The position numbers were made by a program, and so were the translations under genes. This document shows positions 43,027 to 51,728 of a DNA stretch of 56,530 nucleotides, one piece after another. The notes under the pieces were generated by a model that was not told the origin of the DNA, did no database searches, and saw only the letters and a list, made by a program, of their open reading frames with translations. Position 1 is the stretch's first letter. Every line of letters begins with the position of its first letter. This DNA comes from JBDTNL01 sp039933785 (lineage in GTDB: Bacteria > Acidobacteriota > Thermoanaerobaculia > Multivoradales > JAGPDF01), in NCBI GenBank assembly GCA_039933785.1, contig JBDTNL010000021.1:1-56530 (forward strand), read 5' to 3'.

Positions 43027-43788
43027 ATGTCGATGCTCACCCGAAGCGCCCCCGCGGTCGGGGCACTCGCCCTGTCCTTACTGGGGTTACTGGGGTCTCT
43101 GGCCTCCCAGGCCAACGCCCAAACCGCAGATGAATTGATCGCCAAAAATCTTGCAGCGCGCGGCGGCAAAGACAAGATCATGGCCATCCAGTCGGCTCGG
43201 ATCTCGGGCCAGATCAACCTGGGCCGCGGCGCGGAAGGGCCCTTCATCAAGGAGTGGCGGCGCCCGAATCTGACGCGCTTGGAATTCACTCTGATGGGCA
43301 TGACCGCGGTGCAGGCTTACGACGGCACGGGCGGCTGGGCCATCATGCCGTTTCACGGCGGCGGACCCGAGCCCCAAGCGATGCCCCAGGCGCAGCTCGA
43401 CCAGTTCTTGGAGTCCGCGGACCTCGACGGTCCGCTGGTCAAGCCCGAGCAGAAGGGTCTGAAGATCGAAGCCGCCGGGCAGGAAACGATCGATGGGACG
43501 CCCGCCTTCAGGCTCAAGCTGACGCACAAGAACGGCGACGTCTCTTTCCTCTACCTCGACGCCAAGACCTACCTCGCGTTCAAGGAAGTTGGCACAAGCT
43601 CGGCTGGGGGCGAGGCGCACGAGTTCGAACGCTCGATGAGCGACTACAAGGCCGTACGCGGGGTGCTGTTCTCCTTCGCCGGCGAACGCAAGCCCAAGGG
43701 CGCAATCTCGGGCCAGACCACGATCGTCGACAAGATCGAGCTCGATACCGACGAGCCCGCGAACCGGTTCACGATGCCGAAGCCCTGA
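43027..43788 (+). CDS. Periplasmic LolA-like (outer membrane lipoprotein-sorting fold) protein
   Basis: 253 residues. Signal peptide ending near SQANAQ (31). The mature start TADELIAKNLAARGGKDKIMAI and the repeated antiparallel strands (DGPLVK, AFRLKLTHKNGDVSFLYLD) match the widespread MucB/LolA-like family of outer-membrane lipoprotein-sorting proteins. These bind lipid-like ligands in a hydrophobic half-barrel. ATG at 43027 has GAGGAGGG 6 bases upstream. Lies 133 bases before the S10 peptidase; an 8-base-pair hairpin at 43830-43854 sits between them, possibly a weak terminator. Confidence 0.8.
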   Translation: MSMLTRSAPAVGALALSLLGLLGSLASQANAQTADELIAKNLAARGGKDKIMAIQSARISGQINLGRGAEGPFIKEWRRPNLTRLEFTLMGMTAVQAYDGTGGWAIMPFHGGGPEPQAMPQAQLDQFLESADLDGPLVKPEQKGLKIEAAGQETIDGTPAFRLKLTHKNGDVSFLYLDAKTYLAFKEVGTSSAGGEAHEFERSMSDYKAVRGVLFSFAGERKPKGAISGQTTIVDKIELDTDEPANRFTMPKP

Positions 43789-43921
43789 GCCCCTTCGCAG
43801 ACCGAGCAGGCCAATCCTCCAGCCGGGGCCGGGGTGCTGCAACTTGGCACCCCGAGCCCCCGTATGACCTAAGGAACGAAGTACAGTTCCGACCGTCAAC
43901 CACGATTTCCTGGAGGAAGTG

Positions 43922-45481
43922 ATGCGAAAGATCGCGATAACTCTGGCCGCGCTCGCCCTTTTGGGTTGCACCGGCGCCTTCGCCGCCGACGACGCCGCGG
44001 ACGCCAAGGGCGACGCCCAAAAGAACGAGAAGGCCGACAAGGGGAAGGCCGAAAAACCCGCCGAGACGCCCGCAGCGCCGCAGAAGTTCGTCAGCGAGCA
44101 CCGGCTGCAGAGCGGCGCGACCGACATCGCGTATACCGCCACGGCGGAAGACGTGCAGATCCACGACAACGACGGCAAGGCCACCGCGAGCTTCTTCACC
44201 ATCTCGTACATGAAGAAGGGCGTGGCGCGTCAGGAAGACCGGCCGGTCACCTTCGTGTTCAACGGCGGCCCGGGGTCGGCCTCGGTATGGCTGCACTTTG
44301 GCCTCGTCGGCCCCAAGCTGATCGATATCCCGAGCGACGCCAGCGGTCCCGGCGCGCCGCCCTACAAGCTCAAGGACAATCCATGGACCATCTTGCGCGC
44401 CACCGACGTGGTGTTCGTCGATCCCGTGGGCACCGGCTACAGCCACGCGATGGGCGAGAAGAAGGACAAGGATTTCTGGGGCTACGACGAGGATGCCGAC
44501 TCGGTGGCGGAATTCATCCGCACCTTCATCACCAGCCACAATCGCTGGAATTCACCCAAGTACCTGCTCGGGGAGAGCTACGGCGGCGTGCGGAGCTCGA
44601 TGCTCGTCGAACGCCTGCAGCAGAGGCTCGACATTGGACTGAACGGCGTCATGCTGATCTCGCCGGCACTCAACCTGGGCACGCTGCCTTTCGTGGTTGC
44701 CGGCAACGACCTCGGCTACGCGACCCATCTGCCGGCCCTCGCGGCTTCGGCCTTCTACCACAAGAAACTTCCCGACCCGTGGCCGAGCCAGAAGGCCCTG
44801 CTCGATGAAGTCGAGGCCTACGCGGGCGGTGAATACCTGCAGGCTCTCTGGAAGGGCGACCGGATCTCGAAAGAGGAGAAGGACAAGGTCGCGGAGCGTT
44901 TGCACCGCTATACCGGACTCTCCAAGGAATACATCCTGCGCAGTGACCTGCGCATCTACGCCATCCGCTTCATCAAGGAGCTCTTGCGCGAGGAGGGCAA
45001 GTCGGTCGGCCTGCTCGACGGGCGCTACACGCAGGACGAGCTCGATCGCGTGGCCGAGTTCCCGGACGGCGATCCGTTCAACGCCAAGACCTCGCCGATC
45101 TACATCGCGCTCTTCCAGAGCTACCTCAAGAACGAGCTCAAGGTCGACATCGAGAAGCGATATATCGGATCGAACGGCGAGGCGAACCAGGCGTGGAAGC
45201 GCCCGGCCAACGGCACCGGAGCCTTTGCCGGCTATGTCGACGTGACCGGCCAACTCGCCCAGGGCACCAAGGACAACGAGGCGTTGCGGATTTTCTGCGC
45301 CGCGGGGTACCACGACTTGACGACTTCGTACTTCGCCACCGAATACATGCTGCGCCACAGCGGCATCGATCCGGCCCGGATGACGATCAAGGTGTATCAG
45401 GGGGGGCACATGATGTATCTCCACCAGCCGTCGCTCGAGGCGCTCTCGAACGACCTCGTGGACTTCCTGACCAAGAAGTGA
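43922..45481 (+). CDS. Secreted serine carboxypeptidase (peptidase family S10)
   Basis: 519 residues. Signal peptide (about 1-21), then a charged Lys/Asp/Ala/Glu-rich linker (22-55), then the S10 domain: oxyanion loop FNGGPGSASVW, GTGYSHA, nucleophile GESYGG with S219, acid D465 (AGYHDLTT) and base H496 (YQGGHMMYL). It releases C-terminal residues from peptides, best at acid pH in known members, and should act in the periplasm. ATG at 43922 with TGGAGG 5 bases upstream is preferred to GTG at 43919. Ends just before a strong hairpin terminator. Confidence 0.95.
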   Translation: MRKIAITLAALALLGCTGAFAADDAADAKGDAQKNEKADKGKAEKPAETPAAPQKFVSEHRLQSGATDIAYTATAEDVQIHDNDGKATASFFTISYMKKGVARQEDRPVTFVFNGGPGSASVWLHFGLVGPKLIDIPSDASGPGAPPYKLKDNPWTILRATDVVFVDPVGTGYSHAMGEKKDKDFWGYDEDADSVAEFIRTFITSHNRWNSPKYLLGESYGGVRSSMLVERLQQRLDIGLNGVMLISPALNLGTLPFVVAGNDLGYATHLPALAASAFYHKKLPDPWPSQKALLDEVEAYAGGEYLQALWKGDRISKEEKDKVAERLHRYTGLSKEYILRSDLRIYAIRFIKELLREEGKSVGLLDGRYTQDELDRVAEFPDGDPFNAKTSPIYIALFQSYLKNELKVDIEKRYIGSNGEANQAWKRPANGTGAFAGYVDVTGQLAQGTKDNEALRIFCAAGYHDLTTSYFATEYMLRHSGIDPARMTIKVYQGGHMMYLHQPSLEALSNDLVDFLTKK

Positions 45482-45486
45482 TTCAA

Positions 45487-45516
45487 CGGGAGCCGCGGCT
45501 TGCGCCGCGGCTCCCG
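45487..45516. terminator. Bidirectional hairpin terminator, 13-bp stem
   Basis: Perfect 13-base-pair GC-rich stem (45487-45499 with 45504-45516), TTGC loop, 6 bases after the S10 stop and 10 before the stop of the convergent lipoprotein gene. No long U-tract follows, common in high-GC genomes. Confidence 0.8.
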
Positions 45517-45525
45517 CCTTCGATT

Positions 45526-46221
45526 TCAGCCTTGACCGAAGAACATCAGCACGGTCGCGGTGACCGCGACCGGACCGCGAAGGTCGGCCTCCAGGTTCTG
45601 AGCCATAACTACCCGGCCCTTGCCGATGAGATCGACGCCCCCCAGCACCCGGTCACCCTGCCGCAACTCGTAGCCCAGCACGAAGGGAATGCGATGGTCC
45701 TTGCCGTCCTTACCCGGGACCTCGTGCAGAGAGCGGATCTCGATCGTCTGGCCGCCGAACCTCGCCTGGCCGCGAATGTCGAACGCCGAGCCGCCGACAG
45801 CGAGAGAACGCACCTCGTCCCCGGCACCGCGTATGGCGCAACCCAGTCTCGTCTCGCCGATCGGAATCGACCACGAGCCGCTGTCGTTAGAGCTCGCGAG
45901 GATGGGCGTCTTCGAACGGCACTCGACGCTCCACTCCTCGCCATGCTCACCCACGAAGACGAAACGAAAGGGCTTGCCTCTCACCCCGGCTCCGAGGTCG
46001 AACGCGCCGGCGGTCCAGGTCCAGGTCTCGCCGACGCGCGTCTCGCGGGTCGCGAACGGGCCGAAGCTCAACGGCTTGCCCCAATGCCGATTGGTGAGGC
46101 CCTTGACGACATAGGCCTCGCCCGTCGCGAGGGATGGATCGAGCGCCACTTGCACGGGAGTGGAACTGCACGAGGTGAGGCCCAACGCTGCTGCGAGACC
46201 CACGATGACCATCGATCGCAT
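45526..46221 (-). CDS. Predicted lipoprotein, unknown function
   Basis: 231 residues. Signal peptide with lipobox LTSC (about residue 18), followed by a beta-rich domain containing tryptophan pairs (GETWTWTAGAF) and two later cysteines (EWSVECRSK, LGCAIRG). ATG at 46221 has AGGAGG 8 bases upstream, which excludes a start at 46296. I recognise no family. The 210 bases upstream to the divergent sulfatase gene hold no further gene; the clearest signal there is the sulfatase -10 box. Confidence 0.75.
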   Translation of the reverse strand: MRSMVIVGLAAALGLTSCSSTPVQVALDPSLATGEAYVVKGLTNRHWGKPLSFGPFATRETRVGETWTWTAGAFDLGAGVRGKPFRFVFVGEHGEEWSVECRSKTPILASSNDSGSWSIPIGETRLGCAIRGAGDEVRSLAVGGSAFDIRGQARFGGQTIEIRSLHEVPGKDGKDHRIPFVLGYELRQGDRVLGGVDLIGKGRVVMAQNLEADLRGPVAVTATVLMFFGQG

Positions 46222-46419
46222 GAGAAATCCTCCTGGCGGCCTCAGTGCAGTCCGCGTGCCACGGTCCACAGTCTTTTCCTCGATGGCAATGAGCAAGAAG
46301 TCCAGAGCTTGAGTCCTGCCGGGAGGACGGGACCGCCACGTCGGTGAGCCGATACTCGTGTCGCTCCTCGTTCATCCCACTCACGTCCCTACCCGCTTCC
46401 TCGCGACCGTTGCCTGAGG

Positions 46420-46425
46420 TACTGT
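46420..46425 (+). promoter_or_regulatory. Candidate leaderless -10 box (TACTGT) of the sulfatase gene
   Basis: TACTGT ends 6 bases before the ATG at 46432; the -35 region (TTCCTC at 46397) is poor. Confidence 0.4.
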
Positions 46426-46431
46426 GACGAT

Positions 46432-47952
46432 ATGCGGCAATGCCATACGCTTCGGCCCGTTCTTCTGTTCATTGGTTTGGGATTGCTCATGGTCTTGGCC
46501 AGGCCCGCGGTGCCGGCGACTGCGCCGCCGGCCACGCAGCCGAACCTCCTGTTCATTCTCACCGACGATCAGGATCTCCTGCTCGGATCGCTCGACGTCA
46601 TGCCCCGAGTGAGGGCGCTGATCGCGGCTCAGGGCGCGACGTTCTCCAATCATTTCGTGCCGCTCTCACTCTGCTGTCCTTCGCGCACCACTCTCTTGAC
46701 CGGCCTGCACGCGCACAACCATCGCGTATACACCAACCATTCGCCCGACGGCGGCTTCGCACGGTTTCACTCTCTGGGACTCGAGGAGGAGTCCATCGGG
46801 CCCGCCCTCCAGCGCGCCGGATACCGCACCGGCTTGATGGGCAAGTACGTGAACCTGTACCCGGAGGGCCAGGACAAGACGTACGTCCCAGCGGGATGGG
46901 ACGAATGGGACGCGCCCCTCGGCGCTGGCGGCTACAAAGCGTTCAACTACACGATGAATCAGAACGGCACCTTGCGGGTGCACGGCGCGACGCCGGCCGA
47001 CTACCTTACGGACGTGCTCCGAGACCGCGCCCTGCAGTTCATCGCCGCCGATCCGTCGAAACCGTTCTTCCTCTATCTCGCGTCGTTCGCGCCGCACACG
47101 CCCTCGACGCCGGCTCCCCGGCACGCGGACCTCTTCCGCAACGTCCATGCACCGCGCACGCCCTCGTTCAACGAGGCCGACATGCGCGACAAGCCCGCGG
47201 CCATGCGGGCTCGCCCGCGCCTGACCCCGGCCGACATCGCGACCCTCGACCGGCAATACCGACTTCGCCTGCAATCGCTGCAGGCCGTGGACGAGATGGT
47301 AGGCGCTCTCATTCAGGCGCTCGGCGACAGCGGACAGCTGGCGAACACCTTCATCGTGTTCACCTCGGACAACGGCTTCCACATGGGCCAGCACCGCATG
47401 AAGGCGGGAAAGTACACGCCGTACGAGGAAGACGTGCACGTGCCGCTCTTGGTACGCGGCCCGGGTGTCGCGGCCGGAACGAGCCTCGATGCGCTCACCG
47501 AGAGTGTCGACATACCGGCGACGCTCGTGGACCTGGCGGAGGCGCGGTTCACTCATCCGCTCGATGGCCGTTCCCTGGTCGGCATTCTGCGCGGCGCGCC
47601 GCCGGTGCAATGGCGGCAGCAGGTTCTGCTCGAACAGTTCGACTTCATCGATTCGGAGACGTTTGCCGGCGAGGTCGGTGAGCCGCTGGACGAAAGCAAC
47701 CTGACGGTCGAGTACCCGACGCACATCGGCGTCCGTACCAAGACCTTTAAGTACGTCGAATACTCGACCGGCGAACGCGAGCTCTACGATCTGAAGCACG
47801 ATCCTTACGAGCTGCAGAACCTCGCGGCTCGCGCTCAGCCCGCCGCGCTCACCGAGCTCTCGCTCGCCGCCCGGCGCCTGGCGGGCTGCGCGGCGGCGAG
47901 CTGCCGGCAACGGGAGCGAGCGCAGCTCCGCTTCCCGGCCCTTCTTCCGTAA
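46432..47952 (+). CDS. Sulfatase (type I, formylglycine-dependent)
   Basis: 506 residues. N-terminal membrane or signal segment (10-29), so extracytoplasmic. The formylglycine motif is CCPSR at 81-85, with C81 the residue to be converted; metal ligands include D45/D46 (LTDDQD) and the SDNGFHMG motif. The overall pattern is closest to N-acetylglucosamine-6-sulfatase-like enzymes. It should cleave sulfate esters, probably from sulfated glycans. The formylglycine-generating enzyme it needs is not in this window. The last 35 residues, with CAAASCRQRE, are not part of the usual fold. Converges with the beta-barrel gene. Confidence 0.92.
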   Translation: MRQCHTLRPVLLFIGLGLLMVLARPAVPATAPPATQPNLLFILTDDQDLLLGSLDVMPRVRALIAAQGATFSNHFVPLSLCCPSRTTLLTGLHAHNHRVYTNHSPDGGFARFHSLGLEEESIGPALQRAGYRTGLMGKYVNLYPEGQDKTYVPAGWDEWDAPLGAGGYKAFNYTMNQNGTLRVHGATPADYLTDVLRDRALQFIAADPSKPFFLYLASFAPHTPSTPAPRHADLFRNVHAPRTPSFNEADMRDKPAAMRARPRLTPADIATLDRQYRLRLQSLQAVDEMVGALIQALGDSGQLANTFIVFTSDNGFHMGQHRMKAGKYTPYEEDVHVPLLVRGPGVAAGTSLDALTESVDIPATLVDLAEARFTHPLDGRSLVGILRGAPPVQWRQQVLLEQFDFIDSETFAGEVGEPLDESNLTVEYPTHIGVRTKTFKYVEYSTGERELYDLKHDPYELQNLAARAQPAALTELSLAARRLAGCAAASCRQRERAQLRFPALLP

Positions 47953-47974
47953 ATCTTCGAACCCCTGCTTCGTT

Positions 47975-48748
47975 CTACCAGTGAAAGCGGACGCCCGCCA
48001 CGAGCTCGTCCGCACGGACTCGCGCCCGCATCGACGCGACTTCGATCTGAACTGTCCGTGTCGTCCGCATGATCGTCGCCAGACCGTCGTCGGTCTCCGC
48101 ACCGCCCAGGTCGAGCCGGCGGTAGGCCACATCGAGTGCGACGCGGTCAGCGAGCGAGACCGCCACGCCGGCGGTCAGGAGCCAGGCACCGTCGGTCTCT
48201 CGGCCACCCCGAGTCAGGGTGACGGCGGTCGGCGAGATTCCGGGGAAGCGGAAGGTCACCGCGCCCAAGTGGTGCCGGGCGGCGCCCACTCCCGCGCCGA
48301 CGAACGGAGCGAATCGCCCCAGCTTCCAGCCGAACGTGGTGGCGGGGTCCCAATAGGCGACCGCCAGCAGAGCACTCGAATCGAGCTTTGCCCCGACCGG
48401 CTGGTCGGTCGACACGCGAGGAAAGTTCGCGTTGGCGTCGAGCGCAAAGCCGCGCATGAAGATCGCCGCGATCTCGATTCGCAGGTCCGGCCGTAGGCGA
48501 TTGCCCACCGCCAGCTCCCCCGCCGTCGCCCGGCCCCAGGCCCCCTTGGCCCGGTAACCGCAACCGAAGAGCGCCGGGGGATGCACCGCTTCACAGCTGC
48601 TGTCGCGCAGCACGGTATCCGAGGCCTCGGCAACTCCCGCACCGAGGCGGAGAGCCCACTCGGCGTGTGCGGGCGACGCCACGGCAACACAGGCAAGGAA
48701 GGCGAAGGCGGAGAAGGCTGCCGGTTTTCGGAACATGGTGCGGCGCAT
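47975..48748 (-). CDS. Outer-membrane beta-barrel protein (OmpW/OmpA-like fold)
   Basis: 257 residues. Signal peptide ending near SPAHAEW; the mature part alternates short amphipathic strands and ends in VRADELVAGVRFHW, with the C-terminal aromatic residue typical of BAM-inserted barrels. Glycine-rich GVGAARHHLGAV and similar strands fit an eight-stranded porin-like barrel. I take ATG 48748; another in-frame ATG at 48736 would also leave a workable signal peptide. It lies 26 bases after the alpha/beta hydrolase gene. Function unknown. Confidence 0.75.
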   Translation of the reverse strand: MRRTMFRKPAAFSAFAFLACVAVASPAHAEWALRLGAGVAEASDTVLRDSSCEAVHPPALFGCGYRAKGAWGRATAGELAVGNRLRPDLRIEIAAIFMRGFALDANANFPRVSTDQPVGAKLDSSALLAVAYWDPATTFGWKLGRFAPFVGAGVGAARHHLGAVTFRFPGISPTAVTLTRGGRETDGAWLLTAGVAVSLADRVALDVAYRRLDLGGAETDDGLATIMRTTRTVQIEVASMRARVRADELVAGVRFHW

Positions 48749-48774
48749 GGTATGCCGAAAAGGACGGGCTGAGC

Positions 48775-49554
48775 TCAACCGAGCAACGCGAGCACGGCCT
48801 CTTCGATGCGTGGCCACGCCTTCGAAGCTGGATCGATCAGGTCGAAGTGGTCGCAAGCGGAAGGCTCGATCAAGCGCACGTCTTCGTGAGCCGCCACCTT
48901 GTGGGCAACATACTCGCGCGACATCTCGATCGGCACCACCTCGTCGGCGGCGCCGTGAATCAGACGCTGCGGCAGATCGATGTGCAGATCCATCGGTGAC
49001 GCGTCGCGATAGTGCTCCGCGACCTCGCGCGGCGTTCCGCCGAGGAGCTCGACCACAGCGTCGTTGCTCAAGTGGAGCTCCCAGGCCTTCTGCAGATCGC
49101 TGACCGGCGCCAGCGCGGCGACGCCACGGAGCTTGACCCCTGCGCTCCCTGCTTCCCTGCCACCAAGCCAGAGCGCGAGATGCCCACCTGCGGAGTGGCC
49201 GGCGACCACCAGCCGCTTCAGGTCCAATGCGTGTTCGGTTGCGATCGAAGCCACGAAGCGCAGGCCTGAGCGCACGTCATCGAACGTCCCGGGCCAGCCG
49301 CCGCCGGCATTGCCCACTCGCCGGTATTCCAGATTGCAGGTGGCGATGCCCTTCTTGGTCAAGGCGGCGCAGAGATGCCCCGCGTGGCCGAGGTCATAGC
49401 GCGACCGCCAGAATCCGCCGTGGAGATTGAGCACCACCGGATGCGGTCCCTTGCCCGACGGCAGGCGCAGATCGAGAAACTGATTGTCGTCGCGACCATA
49501 GGCCAGCCGCTTGTCGGCCGGCGGCGGCGCGAGGGAAAGGATCGCGTCGGACAC
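48775..49554 (-). CDS. Alpha/beta hydrolase, kynurenine formamidase/esterase-like
   Basis: 259 residues, cytoplasmic. Oxyanion motif LHGGFW (44-49), nucleophile GHSAGG with S121, late D in GAADEVVP and H in CDHFDLID, as in the HGGxW group (arylformamidase-like and other small-ester hydrolases). The GTG start overlaps the glyS stop by one base (TAGTG), so it is the last gene of glyQ-glyS-hydrolase by coupling. A tryptophan catabolic role is possible from the motif but no other kyn genes are here. Confidence 0.85.
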   Translation of the reverse strand: MSDAILSLAPPPADKRLAYGRDDNQFLDLRLPSGKGPHPVVLNLHGGFWRSRYDLGHAGHLCAALTKKGIATCNLEYRRVGNAGGGWPGTFDDVRSGLRFVASIATEHALDLKRLVVAGHSAGGHLALWLGGREAGSAGVKLRGVAALAPVSDLQKAWELHLSNDAVVELLGGTPREVAEHYRDASPMDLHIDLPQRLIHGAADEVVPIEMSREYVAHKVAAHEDVRLIEPSACDHFDLIDPASKAWPRIEEAVLALLG

Positions 49555-51728
49555 TACTTCTTCTTCTCGACCACGATCTCGGTCAGCTTGCCGACTCTGC
49601 CGAGCACACCGTGGATTTCCTGCAGCAGGGCGACTCGATTGGCCCGCACCGCGAGGTCTGGATCCATGACCAGGACATCGACGAAGAAGCGGTCGAGCGC
49701 GCCCGCGAGCTCGTTCACTCGCCGCAGACTGCGCTCGTACTCGCGCGCCGCCGTCGCGGCCTCGACCTCGCCGCGAAGTGTCTGGAGCTCCTTGTAGAGC
49801 GCCACCTCGGCGTCGTGCCGCAAGTGTTTCGCGTCGAGGGTGTGGGCCGGCTGCTCGCGGAGGATGTTCTCGATGCGCTTGGCGGCTTGGACGATCGAGA
49901 CGAACTGGTCTTCTTCGCGCACCCGGTGGATGGCATCGACCCGCGCCTGCAAGTCGGGCAGGTTCAAGCTGCCCAGAGCGAGCGCGGCTTCGATCTCGTC
50001 GTAGGCGAAGCCCTGCAGCCCGAGGATGTAGCGCAGGCGGTCGTAGAGGAAGGCGCGAAGGTCGGCACGGATCTCCTCGCCGCCGCGCTTCAAGCGGTCG
50101 CCGAAGAGTGTGGCGGACTGCTCGGCGGCCCGCGCCAGATCGACCACGAGGCCGCCCTCGAGCGCCAGCCTCACGATGCCCTGCGCGGCGCGGCGCAGGC
50201 CGAACGGATCCTTCGAACCGGTGGGCACGAAGCCGAGCCCGAACATGCCGACCAGCGTGTCGAGCCGGTCCGCTAATCCGACCATGCGCCCGACCGTGCT
50301 CCGCGGCAGCCCGTCCGACGTTCCCGCCGGCAGGTACTGATCGTAGATCGCCTGCCAGACCGACTCGCGCAGACCGTCCTCGCGGGCGTAGATCCCGCCC
50401 ATGATGCCCTGCAGCGAGGTGAACTCCTTCACCATTTCGGTGGTGAGGTCGACCTTCAGTAGTGCGGCCGCCTCGCGAGCATGAGCGATCGTCTGCGTAT
50501 CCGCTGCCGATTCCTTGCCGATCCACTCCGCCAAGGCCACCACGCGCACGGTCTTCGCGGCGTAGCTGCCGAGCTTCTCGTGAAACAGCAGGTGCTCGAG
50601 CTTCGGCGCCCGCGCGGCGAGCGCCGTCTTCCTGTCCTCGGTGTAGAAGAATTGCGCATCCGCGAGACGCGCGCGCACCACCCATTCGTTGCCACCGCGC
50701 ACGTGACCGGCGGGATCGTCGCGGCGGTCCATGACGGTGAAGAACACCGGTAGCAGCGCTCCGTCCTTCTCGACCGTGAAGGCGGATTGGTGATCCTTCA
50801 AGCTGGTGGTCAAAACCTCGCGCGGCAGGGCCATCACCTCGGGCGAGAGCTTGCCCTCCATCACCCCGGGGATCTCGCAGATCGCGGCGAGCTTGCCGAG
50901 CAGATCGTCGTCCTCGACCAGCGTGCCCCCAAGCGCCTTGGCGCGCTCGTGCATGAGCGCCGTAAGGGTTTCGCGCCGCGCCTCGGCGTTCGGTTCGATG
51001 CCGCGCTCCGCAAGCCGGGCCCGATAGTCGGCCGCGTTGGCGACTGCAAACGGCTCGGGCGAGAGGATGGCGTGTCCCACGGTGCTCGCTCCGGCAGCGA
51101 TGCCGAACACTTCGAAGGGCACCACTTCGCCGTCGAACAGCGAAACGATTCCATGGATCGGGCGCACCCACGGACCAATACCACTGCCCCAGCGCATGGT
51201 CTTCTGCCAGGAGAGCGCGGTCAGCAGCCGCGGCACGATCTCGCGCAGCACCTCGGAAGTCGAGCGGCCGGTCACCCGCCGGATGTCGGCGAGATAGAGA
51301 CCCTTCGCCTCGGGCTTGGTCGCCAGAGCGGACCACTCCCCCAGGCGCATGCGCGTCGAGAAGATCTTCTTGTCCTTGGTCTCGACGACGCGCAGCTCAG
51401 CGAGCTCACGATCGCAGCGCTTGGCGAACCCCTCCGCGGCCGCGGTGAACCCGCCGTCCTTGCCGAGCGCCGCCTGCAGCGGCGGCCCGAGGATCTCTTC
51501 GTCCCGATCCGGCTCGGATTTCGGCAAGCCCTTCAACACGACCAGCAGCCGCCGCGGCGTGTAGCCGGTCTCGACTTCCGCTGGCCCCAACCCCCGCGCC
51601 ATCAGCTCCTCGAAAATCCGCGTCGCCAACTCGCGCGCCGCGCCGGGCAACATGCGGGCCGGAATCTCCTCCGCGCGCACTTCCAACAGGTATTCGCTCA
51701 CGCGCTTCACCGAAGTCGACTCAGCCAC
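49554..51728 (-). CDS. glyS: Glycyl-tRNA synthetase beta subunit
   Basis: 724 residues. The beta chain of the bacterial alpha2beta2 enzyme, binding tRNA-Gly. N-terminal LLEVRAEEIPARM, the MRWGSGIGPWVRPIHG and FTVMDRRDDP blocks and the C-terminal anticodon-binding half are typical. GTG start at 51728 overlaps the glyQ stop by 8 bases, so translation of alpha and beta is coupled. One-base overlap with the following hydrolase gene. Confidence 0.97.
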   Translation of the reverse strand: MAESTSVKRVSEYLLEVRAEEIPARMLPGAARELATRIFEELMARGLGPAEVETGYTPRRLLVVLKGLPKSEPDRDEEILGPPLQAALGKDGGFTAAAEGFAKRCDRELAELRVVETKDKKIFSTRMRLGEWSALATKPEAKGLYLADIRRVTGRSTSEVLREIVPRLLTALSWQKTMRWGSGIGPWVRPIHGIVSLFDGEVVPFEVFGIAAGASTVGHAILSPEPFAVANAADYRARLAERGIEPNAEARRETLTALMHERAKALGGTLVEDDDLLGKLAAICEIPGVMEGKLSPEVMALPREVLTTSLKDHQSAFTVEKDGALLPVFFTVMDRRDDPAGHVRGGNEWVVRARLADAQFFYTEDRKTALAARAPKLEHLLFHEKLGSYAAKTVRVVALAEWIGKESAADTQTIAHAREAAALLKVDLTTEMVKEFTSLQGIMGGIYAREDGLRESVWQAIYDQYLPAGTSDGLPRSTVGRMVGLADRLDTLVGMFGLGFVPTGSKDPFGLRRAAQGIVRLALEGGLVVDLARAAEQSATLFGDRLKRGGEEIRADLRAFLYDRLRYILGLQGFAYDEIEAALALGSLNLPDLQARVDAIHRVREEDQFVSIVQAAKRIENILREQPAHTLDAKHLRHDAEVALYKELQTLRGEVEAATAAREYERSLRRVNELAGALDRFFVDVLVMDPDLAVRANRVALLQEIHGVLGRVGKLTEIVVEKKK

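Noticed and set aside
43830..43854. 8-base-pair hairpin between the LolA-like and S10 genes as terminator
   Set aside because: Nine-base loop, no U-tract, and both genes point the same way; not strong enough to list as a terminator.
49555..51336. In-frame upstream extension of the alpha/beta hydrolase through glyS
   Set aside because: Glycyl-tRNA synthetase beta is coded in another frame over the whole stretch; the GTG at 49554 gives a normal hydrolase.
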